Shown: positions 36,952 through 45,959, numbered from the stretch's first letter. The stretch is 64,000 nucleotides of DNA from Methanothrix sp. (GCA_017994055.1 JAGOLL010000001.1:1-64000); one strand, 5' to 3'. The notes: generated by a model not told the origin, from the sequence alone. Program-made: numbers and translations.

Positions 36952-37010
36952 CCTTTTTCCTCTCGCCTTGCACAGCGCTTAAATATCCACCCTGCTCTCT
37001 AGGGGGACTT

Positions 37011-37328
37011 ATGATTTACAGGGATATCCTCACCATGTGCTGGTCCATCAAAGAGGTCAATCGAAACCTCAGCGACCGAAAGCCCACATCCGAATTCTCC
37101 ATCAAATATCTGAAAAATGCCTGCTCCGACCTGGCAGGGATGATGAGGGAGACGGGCAAGTCCATGCCCGAGGAGAATCTGGAGGTGGTGGACAGGAGTG
37201 GGGCGAAGAAGAGCTTTAAGCTCCAGGAAGTGGCCGAGATGCTATATGATCCCCGCAAGATTGTGGAGCTCAATCTGATAGACAATATCAGTCGATGGGC
37301 GGGGGCAAAGCTGCCTCACCCGGTTTGA
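37011..37328 (+). CDS. conserved hypothetical protein
   Basis: 105 aa from the ATG at 37011, which follows AGGGGGA; an open stretch further upstream runs into tRNA-Trp and is not coding. Soluble, mixed charge, predicted mainly helical: MIYRDILTMCWSIKEVNRNL, KNACSDLAGMMRETGKSM, then EVAEMLYDPRKIVELNLID. No motif recognised. A TATA-like CTTAAATATCC lies about 30 bp before the start, so its leader is very short. Confidence 0.65.
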   Translation: MIYRDILTMCWSIKEVNRNLSDRKPTSEFSIKYLKNACSDLAGMMRETGKSMPEENLEVVDRSGAKKSFKLQEVAEMLYDPRKIVELNLIDNISRWAGAKLPHPV

Positions 37329-37561
37329 CCAAAAAACCAGATTCCTTAATTCCAGCCCGCTCTTTCTTCTTTTGCGCCGGCTTTCGCCCTTTTATGCCTC
37401 AGGACTCATAGGGCTCATCATGAATTCAGAGCATATTTTATCATCATCGGCGAGGGCTTGGCGCGGGAAGAGTCCGGTCTGTTGCCTTCTAGCTTCCCAT
37501 ACTCTATCCTTAATTTAGCTATCGGGGCAAGGTTGATCTGAAGGCGAGAGGAATCTGATCT

Positions 37562-38416
37562 ATGCTTCGACTGGGCGTGCATGTCTCTGTGGCGGGAGGA
37601 ATTGACCAGGCCGTCTCTCGTGCTAAAGACAAGGGCTGTGACACATTTCAGATCTTCTCCTCCAATCCCCGGGGATGGAAGTCAAGCCCCATCCCCAGCC
37701 AATCGGCAGAGAGCTTCATCTTTAATCTCCGACGATCCGGCCTTGATCCAGCCGTGGGCCATATGCCATATCTGCCCAACCTGGCCTCATCCAGAGATGA
37801 AGTTTACCACAAATCCATACAGGCTTTGACTGCAGAGCTGGAACGATGCCGCATGCTGGGCCTCCACTATCTGGTAGCCCATCTGGGAAGCCATCTTGGA
37901 GCTGGAAAGCAAAGGGGCCAAGAGAGGATAGTCGCGGCTCTTCAGGCTGCTCTTGATGGCAGCGGGGGCATTACAATGCTGCTCCTGGAGAACAGCTCCG
38001 GGACCAGGAACAACATGGGCAGCACCTTTGAGGAGATTGCCGATATCCTTGATGCTCTGTCTGAAAAGAAAGCGCGGCTGGGCGTGTGCCTTGACACCTG
38101 CCATCTTCATGCAGCAGGCTATGACCTTCAGAGCAGCCAGGCTTTGGAGTCAACCCTGGACCAGTTCAAAGCGAGCATAGGGATGGAGCGCCTGCATCTC
38201 ATCCACCTCAATGACTGCCGGGGAGGCCTGGGAGCCCATCTGGACCGACATGAGCACATCGGCCTCGGTCAGATCGGAGAAGAGGGATTTCGAGCCATCC
38301 TCACCCATCCCATGCTCTCCTGCCGTCCCATGATCCTGGAGACGCCCCAGGATGAAAGGCGGGATGATAGGGGGAATCTCGAGGCGGCCCGTCGTCTGGT
38401 CTCAGGAGGAGAATAG
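37562..38416 (+). CDS. nfo: endonuclease IV (deoxyribonuclease IV)
   Basis: AP endonuclease of base-excision repair, TIM-barrel with three zinc ions, 284 aa. Zinc-ligand motifs are LGVHVSVAGG, VAHLGSHLG, LLLENSSG, CLDTCHLHAAGYD, HLNDCRGGLGAHLDRHEHIG and PMILETPQ. It could process AP sites made by the Fpg encoded at 14.2 kb. The start codon is the ATG after AGGAATCTGATCT. The 3' end overlaps the convergent receiver gene by 15 bp. Confidence 0.93.
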   Translation: MLRLGVHVSVAGGIDQAVSRAKDKGCDTFQIFSSNPRGWKSSPIPSQSAESFIFNLRRSGLDPAVGHMPYLPNLASSRDEVYHKSIQALTAELERCRMLGLHYLVAHLGSHLGAGKQRGQERIVAALQAALDGSGGITMLLLENSSGTRNNMGSTFEEIADILDALSEKKARLGVCLDTCHLHAAGYDLQSSQALESTLDQFKASIGMERLHLIHLNDCRGGLGAHLDRHEHIGLGQIGEEGFRAILTHPMLSCRPMILETPQDERRDDRGNLEAARRLVSGGE

Positions 38417-38794
38417 CTTTTTTATGACCAGCATCAGAGCCTCATCGGATATGGGCTTGACCAGGTAGCTGCTGGCGCCCAGGTCGTAGCTTTTCTGGAT
38501 ATCCTGGTCTTCATTGGACATGGTCAATATGACCACAGGTATCTCATGAAGGCTCTTATCCTTCTTGATCCGCCGGAGAAGCTCTATGCCGCTGATGTCG
38601 GGAAGATTGAGATCCAGAAGGATGAGCTGGGGCAGATCGGATTGGCTTTTTGCTTGCAGAAGGGCCAGGGCTTCTTTGCAATTGGCGGCAAGGATCAGGT
38701 CAGTTAGATGGTTATGCTTCAGGACCCGTCTGGTGACAGCTGCATCCACCAGATTGTCTTCCACCAACAGGATCCTGATTTTTTTACCGTCCAT
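38402..38794 (-). CDS. stand-alone receiver-domain response regulator
   Basis: 130 aa receiver only, of the Rcp1-like type: acidic pocket LVEDN, phospho-acceptor Asp in LILLDLNLPDISG, switch Thr/Ser in ILTMSNE and lysine in VKPIS. No output domain, so it probably passes phosphate or binds a partner. No kinase is adjacent; the hybrid kinase at 17 kb has its own receiver. Convergent with nfo, tails overlapping by 15 bp. Confidence 0.88.
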   Translation of the reverse strand: MDGKKIRILLVEDNLVDAAVTRRVLKHNHLTDLILAANCKEALALLQAKSQSDLPQLILLDLNLPDISGIELLRRIKKDKSLHEIPVVILTMSNEDQDIQKSYDLGASSYLVKPISDEALMLVIKKLFSS

Positions 38795-38926
38795 GCCACC
38801 ACCTGTGGCTTTCCGCCCGCCTCTGCCCTTTGGCCATTGATATCAGTGGATGGGTGTGGGCTACACACAAAAATAGTTTTCCCACTGGAGGAGCGCACTG
38901 GCGGAGCGCTCTCCAAGAGCCAATTT

Positions 38927-39856
38927 TTAGTATGGCGATTCCATGTCTATAAGCCGGTTCACCCTTCCGCTGCCAAGCAGAGCTACCCGGCTCAAAGGCA
39001 CATCCGCCTCCAGCTCATAGCCCAGGGCCCGGCCAACCGCACCGGCAAACTCCAGGATCTCCTCATGAGAGGGCATGGCCTCTCGGGTCAGGCGGTCGCG
39101 AGAGCGGCCCAGATGCATGTAGGCCTTGGCCTCCACAAAGTCAGGCTCGGCTTTTTCTATGAGCCGGGCATAGTCCTTCGGCCTTTGCATATTCAGGCCG
39201 CGGGCTAATGTCAGGCGGATGACGCTGCGGCAGCGGTGATCCTTAAGCTCCTCCAGAGACTGCAGCACCCTGGGCCAGAGGTCTGCGGCGGGCCGGCAGA
39301 CCCGGCGGTACATCTCTTCATCCGGGGCATTGATGCTCAGGTATAGTTGCGTGGGCCGGAGATCCGCCAGGACCTCGGGGCGGGTGGCATTGCTCACCAA
39401 GAATGAGGTCATTCCCCGACGGCGGATCTGGTCCAGCAGCTCTTTTAAGTAGGGGTATAAGGTGGGCTCGCCCATGAGGGATATCGCCACATGCTTAGGC
39501 TGCCGGGCCTCTGCCAGCCTTTCCGGATCGGTGGTTTTGGCCCCGCCGTAGCCGGAGAGAAACTTCATCTGGCCGGCGATGATGCCCTCCAGGAGCGCCG
39601 CCGGCTCCAGGGGCTCCTTCTCCGGCTGGGGGTGGTCTATGGGCCTCCAGCAGTGCAGGCAGAGGTGGTTACACTGCAATGTCGGCGTCATCTGCACGCA
39701 GCGGTGGCTGGATATGCCGTAGAAGTGGTGCTTGTAGCATTGGTCCCCGCCGCGCATGGCCCGGTTCAGCCAGAGGCAGGGCTTGACTGCGGCGGAGCCG
39801 ATAAGGTGGTAGCCCTGGCGGGCCAGGGTTTCTGAGGGATTATCTTGAGAGAGCAT
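38927..39856 (-). CDS. taw1: tRNA 4-demethylwyosine synthase
   Basis: Radical SAM enzyme that condenses pyruvate carbons with m1G37 of tRNA-Phe, first committed step of wyosine synthesis in archaea. 309 aa. The SAM cluster is C62-x3-C66-x2-C69 (QCNHLCLHCW); C27, C40 and C53 form the second cluster as in the methanogen enzyme. Other blocks: HVAISLMGEPTLYPYL, SFLVSNATRP, TQLYLSINAPD and FVEAKAYMHLGRSRDRL. Single gene on the minus strand. Confidence 0.93.
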   Translation of the reverse strand: MLSQDNPSETLARQGYHLIGSAAVKPCLWLNRAMRGGDQCYKHHFYGISSHRCVQMTPTLQCNHLCLHCWRPIDHPQPEKEPLEPAALLEGIIAGQMKFLSGYGGAKTTDPERLAEARQPKHVAISLMGEPTLYPYLKELLDQIRRRGMTSFLVSNATRPEVLADLRPTQLYLSINAPDEEMYRRVCRPAADLWPRVLQSLEELKDHRCRSVIRLTLARGLNMQRPKDYARLIEKAEPDFVEAKAYMHLGRSRDRLTREAMPSHEEILEFAGAVGRALGYELEADVPLSRVALLGSGRVNRLIDMESPY

Positions 39857-39938
39857 GACTGCAGGGAGATAGGTTGCAGGGATGATAAAAAGATAGGGTT
39901 AAGGTTCACGGCTATTTCATCCCACTCAAAGCAGGACT

Positions 39939-40127
39939 ATGAGCTTCTACTGCCTTATATCCTACCGCTCGGGCTGGATTCGGCCGGACTTTCTTCCTGA
40001 GTTCCAGGGCGGCAGGCTCTGGCCGGTCTATGAGCAGATGGGCTCGAACGATGCCTACGTCCATCAGCCGGACAGGGATCACAAGGAACTGTATGAAACG
40101 CTAGAAGATTTCACTTCTTGCTGCTAG
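39939..40127 (+). CDS. doubtful small ORF
   Basis: 62 codons with an ATG but a weak ribosome site and no recognisable motif. It lies in a 419-bp gap between taw1 and the YeiH-family gene. The composition (several Trp, Tyr and Pro, RSGWIRPDFLPEFQGG) does not look like a shadow of another gene, but a remnant is as likely as a real protein. The rest of the gap holds an AT-rich promoter region before 40276. Confidence 0.2.
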   Translation: MSFYCLISYRSGWIRPDFLPEFQGGRLWPVYEQMGSNDAYVHQPDRDHKELYETLEDFTSCC

Positions 40128-40275
40128 AAGCTCGGCATGGATCCTCTGGGAGCAGCAAAGGAAAAGCAGCACTGAGAAGCTGAAACATATGCTTCATCGT
40201 CGACTTTGTCCATGCTGAGACTAACATGATCATGATCCAAAAACTTTAATCTATTGTAATTACCAGGAGAGAAAC

Positions 40276-41289
40276 ATGAGCATTTCGGCCCGCATCTCCG
40301 CTATATCGGATGTGTTGATCGGCTTGATCCCAGCTCTTGTCATTGGTGGGGTTGCATGGGGTGTAGGGCGAACCTTTCCCATCCTGGGCGGGCCTGTTGT
40401 AGCGATCCTTATAGGATTGGTGGTAGGCCAGATCTTCGGGCAACGTAAGGAATGGGCAGCCGGGATCAAGTTCGCATCCAAGACAATTCTACAAACCTCC
40501 ATTGTGCTATTGGGCGCGGGAATGTCGCTCTCGCAAGTGGCCAAGATCGGCGGAGCGGGGCTGCCGGTAATGATCGGCACGCTGGTCTTATGCGTGGGTG
40601 CTGGCATTGTTTTCGGTAGAGCCATGCAGGTCGAGCGCCAGGCACGCATCCTGGTGACATATGGAACTGCCATCTGTGGTGCCTCCGCCATCGCAACAAT
40701 GAGCGCCGTCATCGGTGCATCCAGCCCTGCCATTGCAGTTTCAGTTACGGTCATTGTCCTCTATAATGTGCTGGCCGCAATACTTTTCCCGGCCTTGGGT
40801 CATCTTATGGGTCTAACTCAGGAAGCCTTCGGAATGTGGGCGGGCACAGCGGTGAATGATACTTCGTCAGTACTGGCGGCGGCCACAGTCTATGGTGCCA
40901 TCGCTGCATCTTATGCTGTGGTAGTGAAATTGACCCGAACGCTGTCCATCGTCCCCTTGGCCCTCTTCCAGACCTGGTTCCAGAACAGGCAACTGCCGCC
41001 TGAACAGCGAAAGACTATGGTTTGGTACCGGCTTATCCCGCCCTTCTTGGTGCTATTCATAGTAGCGGCGGGGATGCAATCCATCGGATTCATCCCTTAC
41101 TCCTGGACCGAACCCTTAAAGTTCCTGGCCCATTTCGGGATTACAATGGCTATGGCTGCTGTAGGCATGAGCAGTTCCCTAACTGCTGTAAAAGATGCGG
41201 GATGGCGCCCGTTGGCGCTTGGCGGAATTTTGTGGATCATTGTAGCCATCAGCAGCCTCGGATTGCAGTGGCTGACAGGGATTCTATGA
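40276..41289 (+). CDS. YeiH/UPF0324 family membrane transporter
   Basis: 337 aa, about ten membrane helices, with the family blocks GPVVAILIGLVVGQ, KTILQTSIVLLGAGMS, YGTAICGASAIATM, WAGTAVNDTSSVLAAATVYG and FGITMAMAAVGMSS. The family is annotated as putative sulfate or sulfonate exporters; substrate not proven. AGGAGAG precedes the ATG. The next ORF (pentapeptide-repeat protein) opens with an ATG overlapping this stop codon, so they may be co-transcribed. Confidence 0.85.
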   Translation: MSISARISAISDVLIGLIPALVIGGVAWGVGRTFPILGGPVVAILIGLVVGQIFGQRKEWAAGIKFASKTILQTSIVLLGAGMSLSQVAKIGGAGLPVMIGTLVLCVGAGIVFGRAMQVERQARILVTYGTAICGASAIATMSAVIGASSPAIAVSVTVIVLYNVLAAILFPALGHLMGLTQEAFGMWAGTAVNDTSSVLAAATVYGAIAASYAVVVKLTRTLSIVPLALFQTWFQNRQLPPEQRKTMVWYRLIPPFLVLFIVAAGMQSIGFIPYSWTEPLKFLAHFGITMAMAAVGMSSSLTAVKDAGWRPLALGGILWIIVAISSLGLQWLTGIL

Positions 41290-41363
41290 GAAAGGCTATC
41301 TATGCTAAGGCTATCGATTCGCAATTTCTGATACACAGCCTCGCAATAGGTAGACGTCCAGCA

Positions 41364-42896
41364 ATGCATTGGCCAGATTGCGCTCGCTGTCGTCTATGCT
41401 TCAGGATTGCCTGGCTCTCTGTTGCCTTATCTGTGTTTTTTGTGCTTTCGGCACTCTCCGCTTCCGGCGCAGAGGAGGCCGTCCCCGCCCAGGAGATCCT
41501 GGCTAAGCTCGCCGCCCACGAGCCGGTTTACTACGACGGCGTCCTCATATCCGGCGACCTCGATCTCTCCGCTCTGCCTGGGGCCGAGGTCCAGGAAACC
41601 TTAGCCCTGGTCAACTGCACCATCCCTGACGCCTCCTTCTCCGGAGTCACCTTCGCCCAGGACGTGGCCTTTTGGGGCACAGCTTTCGGCAATGCCAGCT
41701 TGGAGAAGGCCACCTTTTCGGGCCCAGCCGACTTCAGCAATGCCACATTCGGACCGGCAAGCTTCTCCGGCTGCTCCTTCCGCCAGCCTGCGTTCTTTAG
41801 TGGAACGCTCTTTAAAGATAATGTGAGCTTCGAGGATGCCGCCTTCGGCCTGGATGCCTTCTTCAATGCCGCTCGCTTCCGGGGCAGGGCAGACTTCAAT
41901 TACTCTAATTTCGATTCCTACTCCTACTTCCAGGCCACTCTATTCGAGGGCGATGCCCTATTCTCCGATGTGGACTTCTCGGGAGCGGTGGACTTCACCG
42001 CTGCGACCTTCTCCCGCCAGGCCAACTTCATCCGCTCCCGCCTGACCGAGCCCTATTTCGGCTATGCTAACTTCACCGGCCCGGCCCAGTTCGGCTTGGC
42101 CCGCTTCTCCGGCCTCTCCTCCTTCGGGGATGCCCTCTTCGTCGATGAGGCAGGCTTCAGCCTGGCCCGGTTTTCCGACGCCGCCTACTTTTCCGGCGCC
42201 ATATTCCAGGACCTGGCCCTCTTCGGCCTGACCAAGTTCGAGGACATAGTCACCTTCCAGGAGGCCCGCTTCCAGGGCGACCTCAACTTCAAAGGTGGCT
42301 CCATCTCCGCCCTGCTCCTGGATAAAGCAGTGCTGGCAGACGGCTCTCGCATCATACTAAACGACACCGACATCTCCCGCTTCCGGGCCCGCTGGGATGA
42401 GATCAAAGACAATGTGGCATGGGAGCCGGGGGCCTATCTGGCTTTGGTAGAGAACTATCGCCGCCTGGGCTGGTCCAGGGATGAGGACGACTGCTACTAC
42501 CAGTATCGAAGGCTCAGCCAGGCAGACAAGAGATGGGGCTGGTCCAAGATCATTGATATCCTGGCATGGCTCTCCTGCGGCTACGGGGTGCGTCCCAGCT
42601 ACGCCCTGGCCTGGTCTCTTCTCACCGTTCTCAGCTTCGGCCTGGTCTTCTGGTGGGGCGACGGCATCCGCCGCTCCTCTCGGCCCCTGAGCGGTCCGGC
42701 TGAGGAGGACAGCCTGCCGGAGCGGGCGACGCTCAGAAATGCGCTCTTCTTCAGCACCATGGTCTTTCTCTCCCAGGGGCCTATCGACTTTCTGCCCGTA
42801 GGCCGTCACAGGTATTATGTCATACTGGAGGGCATCGCTGGCTGGCTGCTTCTGGCTCTCTTCCTGGTGACACTGGGCCGGGTCATGATCCGCTGA
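41364..42896 (+). CDS. exported pentapeptide-repeat protein with C-terminal channel-like module, copy A
   Basis: About 510 aa. A signal peptide (WLSVALSVFFVLSALSASG) is followed by about 250 residues of pentapeptide repeats with Phe at the centre every five residues (for example ATFSGPADFSNATFGPASF), expected to fold as a right-handed square beta-helix outside the membrane. Then come a linker with DDCYYQYRR and WGWSKI, a helix (about 425-450), a re-entrant-like segment (ALFFSTMVFLSQGPIDFLPV) and a last helix (EGIAGWLLLALFLVTLG). The end resembles the two-helix potassium-channel module but lacks the T-V-G-Y-G filter. ATG 41364 gives a sensible signal peptide; ATG 41286 overlaps the previous stop and is possible. 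Copy B follows directly. Confidence 0.75.
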   Translation: MHWPDCARCRLCFRIAWLSVALSVFFVLSALSASGAEEAVPAQEILAKLAAHEPVYYDGVLISGDLDLSALPGAEVQETLALVNCTIPDASFSGVTFAQDVAFWGTAFGNASLEKATFSGPADFSNATFGPASFSGCSFRQPAFFSGTLFKDNVSFEDAAFGLDAFFNAARFRGRADFNYSNFDSYSYFQATLFEGDALFSDVDFSGAVDFTAATFSRQANFIRSRLTEPYFGYANFTGPAQFGLARFSGLSSFGDALFVDEAGFSLARFSDAAYFSGAIFQDLALFGLTKFEDIVTFQEARFQGDLNFKGGSISALLLDKAVLADGSRIILNDTDISRFRARWDEIKDNVAWEPGAYLALVENYRRLGWSRDEDDCYYQYRRLSQADKRWGWSKIIDILAWLSCGYGVRPSYALAWSLLTVLSFGLVFWWGDGIRRSSRPLSGPAEEDSLPERATLRNALFFSTMVFLSQGPIDFLPVGRHRYYVILEGIAGWLLLALFLVTLGRVMIR

Positions 42897-42945
42897 TCCG
42901 GCAATAGCAAAGTGATAAATCCTGAGACAGATCATAGCCGAAGCG

Positions 42946-44433
42946 GTGACTGAACACTGCCGTGCGCCCTGCCTTCTCCTGCCCCTTGTGCTCATGCTGG
43001 GCCTTTTCATGCATGCTGCGGCCGCAGATGAATCCGGAATCAATTCCCATCCAGCCAATATCTCTGAGATAGCAGCGCAGAATATCGTCTCCCAGATCCG
43101 GTCCGGCCAGCCCATCAGCTACAACAACATAACCGTCACCGGCCAGCTTGATCTCTCCCGGCTGGAGGGGCCGATCCGCCATCCTCTGACCATCACCAAC
43201 TCCCGCTTTCAGGGACCGGTGCTGATGGAAGGCGTGATATTCTCCCAGGGACTGGACCTGCGCGGCTCTATTTTCCAGAATAACGTCAGCTTTGCCCGGT
43301 CCAGGTTTCTGGGAGACGCCAAATTCTCCGGTGCCCGATTTACAAAACAGGCCGATTTTTCCGATGTCTATTTCGATAGCGTATCATCCTTCATCGCTAC
43401 TCATTTCTCCGGGGACTGTAGCTTCTCCAGCGCTGAGTTCCAGGGTGATGCCGCCTTCCTTGGCGCCTCTTTTGCCGCCGATGTGGACTATGATGATGCC
43501 AGCTTCACCAGATCGGGATCCTTCCGGGCCGCCAGATTCGAGGATGTGCGCTTTTTTGAGACCGATTTCTCCGGCCAGGTCACATTCCTCTCCGCCCTTT
43601 TCTCGGGAAATGCCACCTTTGCCGCTACCCGTTTCCAGAGCGATGTGGTCTTCCGCCAGGCCCGCTTTTTGATGGGCAGCACCTTCGGCCTCTCCAGCTT
43701 TGCCGGCCTCGCCGATTTCGGAGCGGTCCAGTTCAATCAGACCGCCTTCTTGGGCGGGGTCAAGTTCTCCGACCTGGCTTACTTCTCCGGGGCCCGCTTC
43801 GGAGGCGACCTCATCCTGGAGGGAGCCAGGCTCTACAGCATGCAGCTTGATGATGTCCTATTCTCCGATAGATCCCAAATCAACCTCAATAGCACCGATT
43901 TCACCAAGTTCGTGGTCCGATGGAGCAGCATCCGGGACAGAATGGTCTACAATGGAGCCGCTTACCTGGCTTTGGTCAAGAACTACAAGAGCCTGGAGTG
44001 GTTCGATGATGCCGACGACTGCTACTACCAGTATCGGAGAGTAGGTCAGGCCCGCTCTACTTGGGGCTGGTCCAAGATCTCGGATATCATCTCCTGGCTC
44101 TCCTGCGGCTACGGGGTGCGGGTGAGCTATACCGTATTCTGGTGCCTCTTCACCATCCTATTCTTCGGGGTGATCTTCTGGGCAGGCAGGGGCATGAATA
44201 AGTTCGAGATCGAGGGCATGGAGCTGCCCGGAGACCACCGGCTCCGTCCCAGCAAGAGGGTCTCCTTCACCGATGCTCTCTACTTCAGCATAGCCATGTT
44301 CACCACCTCCCAGGCTCCGGTCAATACCTATCCGGTGGGATTCTACAGGCACCTGGCCATGGCGGAAGGAATTTTGGGGTGGTTTTTCCTGGGGCTGTTC
44401 GTGGTGGTCCTCTCCGCGGTGCTCATCCGTTAG
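42946..44433 (+). CDS. exported pentapeptide-repeat protein with C-terminal channel-like module, copy B
   Basis: 495 aa, tandem paralog of copy A with the same order: signal peptide (CLLLPLVLMLGLFMHAAAA), pentapeptide repeats (about 75-300, such as RSRFLGDAKFSGARFTKQAD), DADDCYYQYRR and WGWSKISDIISWLSCGYGVR, helix, pore-like loop (ALYFSIAMFTTSQAPVNTYP) and final helix (GILGWFFLGLFVVVLSAVLI). The loop aligns with the channel sequence FTTVGYGDI-x-P, but SQAPVN replaces VGYGDI, so potassium selectivity is not expected. The GTG start lacks a good ribosome site; coupling to copy A (49 bp) is likely. Function unknown; a sensor-gated pore is an inference. Confidence 0.75.
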   Translation: MTEHCRAPCLLLPLVLMLGLFMHAAAADESGINSHPANISEIAAQNIVSQIRSGQPISYNNITVTGQLDLSRLEGPIRHPLTITNSRFQGPVLMEGVIFSQGLDLRGSIFQNNVSFARSRFLGDAKFSGARFTKQADFSDVYFDSVSSFIATHFSGDCSFSSAEFQGDAAFLGASFAADVDYDDASFTRSGSFRAARFEDVRFFETDFSGQVTFLSALFSGNATFAATRFQSDVVFRQARFLMGSTFGLSSFAGLADFGAVQFNQTAFLGGVKFSDLAYFSGARFGGDLILEGARLYSMQLDDVLFSDRSQINLNSTDFTKFVVRWSSIRDRMVYNGAAYLALVKNYKSLEWFDDADDCYYQYRRVGQARSTWGWSKISDIISWLSCGYGVRVSYTVFWCLFTILFFGVIFWAGRGMNKFEIEGMELPGDHRLRPSKRVSFTDALYFSIAMFTTSQAPVNTYPVGFYRHLAMAEGILGWFFLGLFVVVLSAVLIR

Positions 44434-44530
44434 AATGGAAAGGATATCCGTTAGAAAAAAGAAAGGATTCTCAAAGGATAGGTGGCCATCAGCGCAATGC
44501 TGGACCCACGAATTCCCGATCCGGAAAGCT

Positions 44531-44538
44531 TGATATAC
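44531..44538 (+). promoter_or_regulatory. TATA box of tRNA-Arg
   Basis: TGATATAC, centred about 30 bp before tRNA-Arg, in the expected place. Confidence 0.4.
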
Positions 44539-44565
44539 GTGTTGGCCCTAGGAAAGGGCGGAATT

Positions 44566-44640
44566 GGGCGCGTGGCCTAGTCAGGATAAGGCGGCAGCCT
44601 CCTAAGCTGTAGATCGGGGGTTCGAATCCCTCTGCGCCCG
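44566..44640 (+). tRNA. tRNA-Arg (anticodon CCT)
   Basis: 75 nt. Acceptor GGGCGCG pairs with TGCGCCC (one G-U); anticodon arm GCAGC-CTCCTAA-GCTGT gives anticodon CCT; T loop TTCGAAT. Discriminator G, CCA not encoded, no intron. Confidence 0.93.
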
Positions 44641-44644
44641 CTTG

Positions 44645-44651
44645 TTTTTTT
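44645..44651 (+). terminator. T7 terminator after tRNA-Arg
   Basis: T7 run five bases after the tRNA, followed by further T-rich sequence. Confidence 0.55.
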
Positions 44652-44692
44652 GATTTTCTTGCTTATGGCTAATTCGAGTTCAAGGCCGATTT

Positions 44693-45565
44693 TTAAGGCA
44701 CTATCTTGGATATGGCCAGCTCCAGGATATCCTCCGCCCCGCTCTTCTTGAGCTTGGGTATGAGCAGATTGACAGCAGAGCGGTCCACCACAGTCTCCAC
44801 GGCATAGTATTCCGTGTTGTAGAGCTTGGAGATGGTGGGATTTTTCAGGCTCGGCAGCATTTCCATGACGCTCTTCATGGAAGATTCCGGCACATTCATC
44901 TTTAAGAGAACCTTTTCCCTGGCCCGGATCACGGCAGAGAGGAGGGTCTCCACAGCAATGATGTCCTCATGCTTATGGGGATCGGCCCAGCTCTTCTTAT
45001 TGGCGATCAGCTCCGAGGTGGACTGTAGCATCACATCTATGATCTTCAGGCCGTTCTTCTTCAATGTGGAGCCGGTCTCGGTGAGATCCACCACCACATC
45101 GGTCAGCTCCGGGACCTTGGCCTCGGTGGCCCCGAAGGAGAACTGAATATCCACCGGTATTCCCAGATTGAGGAAGAATGCCTGGGTAAGCTGAGGATAC
45201 TCGGTGGAGACCCGGCTGCCCGGCTCTATATCGCGGGCGCTGTGGATATCCTGGCTCTCCGGCACGGCTACCACAAGCTTGACCATCCCCGGCCCCTGCT
45301 TGCCGTAGTTGAGATCAGCCACATGGGCCACCACCGCTCCGGACTCCATTATCCAGTCGGTGCCGGATATGCCCAGGTCAAAATATCCCTTGGCTACATA
45401 GCCAGGTATCTCCTGGGGCCGCAGGATCTTGACCTTGCCTATGCGGGGATCTGCAATGCGGGCATTGTACTCCCGTTCTGTTCTCTTGACCTCGAGGCCG
45501 GCCTGCTCGAAAAGCTGCAGCGTCTGGTTTTGCAGGCTGCCCTTGGGAATGGCTATGTCTATCAT
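44693..45565 (-). CDS. hisG: ATP phosphoribosyltransferase, long form
   Basis: First enzyme of histidine synthesis: joins ATP and PRPP. HisG long form with its own C-terminal regulatory ACT-like domain (290 aa). Blocks: IAIPKGSLQNQTL, YFDLGISGTDWI, RVSTEYPQLTQAFF, FSFGATEAKVPELTDVVVDL (PRPP loop TETGSTLKKNGL follows). The frame opens 28 codons earlier, but the ATG at 45565 gives the canonical N-terminus and follows GAGATCA. Stands alone; no other his genes nearby. Confidence 0.92.
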   Translation of the reverse strand: MIDIAIPKGSLQNQTLQLFEQAGLEVKRTEREYNARIADPRIGKVKILRPQEIPGYVAKGYFDLGISGTDWIMESGAVVAHVADLNYGKQGPGMVKLVVAVPESQDIHSARDIEPGSRVSTEYPQLTQAFFLNLGIPVDIQFSFGATEAKVPELTDVVVDLTETGSTLKKNGLKIIDVMLQSTSELIANKKSWADPHKHEDIIAVETLLSAVIRAREKVLLKMNVPESSMKSVMEMLPSLKNPTISKLYNTEYYAVETVVDRSAVNLLIPKLKKSGAEDILELAISKIVP

Positions 45566-45727
45566 TCTGATCTCTGGCTTTTCCAGAAGATATTTTTGTC
45601 TTTTGCTTGAGGCAGAAGGAGCTAATTTTTTTTTATTAAGGCCGAGCATATTGCCAATTATGATATGGAGATATAGGGATGCCCAAAGAACGAAAAAACT
45701 TTAAAAAGAATAGGATGTAATAAATAA

Positions 45728-45922
45728 TTACTGCTTTGTGACTTTATCAGCCTTGGGGCCTTTCTCGCCCTCAACTACCTCAAAGCTGACCTTATCGCCC
45801 TCAGTGATTGTGACATCCGGCATGAGGCCAGTTGCATGAACAAAATAATCCTTTCCGTCGTCGCCTGCAATGAATCCAAATCTCTTGGTTCTGTTAAAGA
45901 ATTTTACTGTTCCAGTTACCAT
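45728..45922 (-). CDS. cold-shock domain protein
   Basis: 64 aa single OB-fold nucleic-acid chaperone of the CspA family: TGTVKFFNRTKRFGFIAG (RNP1) and DYFVHAT (RNP2), ending KGPKADKVTKQ. The glycine of the usual KGFGFI is Arg here (KRFGFI). GAGG lies before the ATG and a TATA box 40 bp upstream gives a short leader. Such proteins are patchy in archaea. Confidence 0.92.
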   Translation of the reverse strand: MVTGTVKFFNRTKRFGFIAGDDGKDYFVHATGLMPDVTITEGDKVSFEVVEGEKGPKADKVTKQ

Positions 45923-45959
45923 TCTGATTCCTCAGTGCTATAACCTGATCATAGCCGTC

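Noticed and set aside
41022-41363. N-terminal extension of pentapeptide protein A into the YeiH gene
   Set aside because: The upstream part is in the YeiH coding region or reads like non-coding sequence; the signal peptide starts after 41364.
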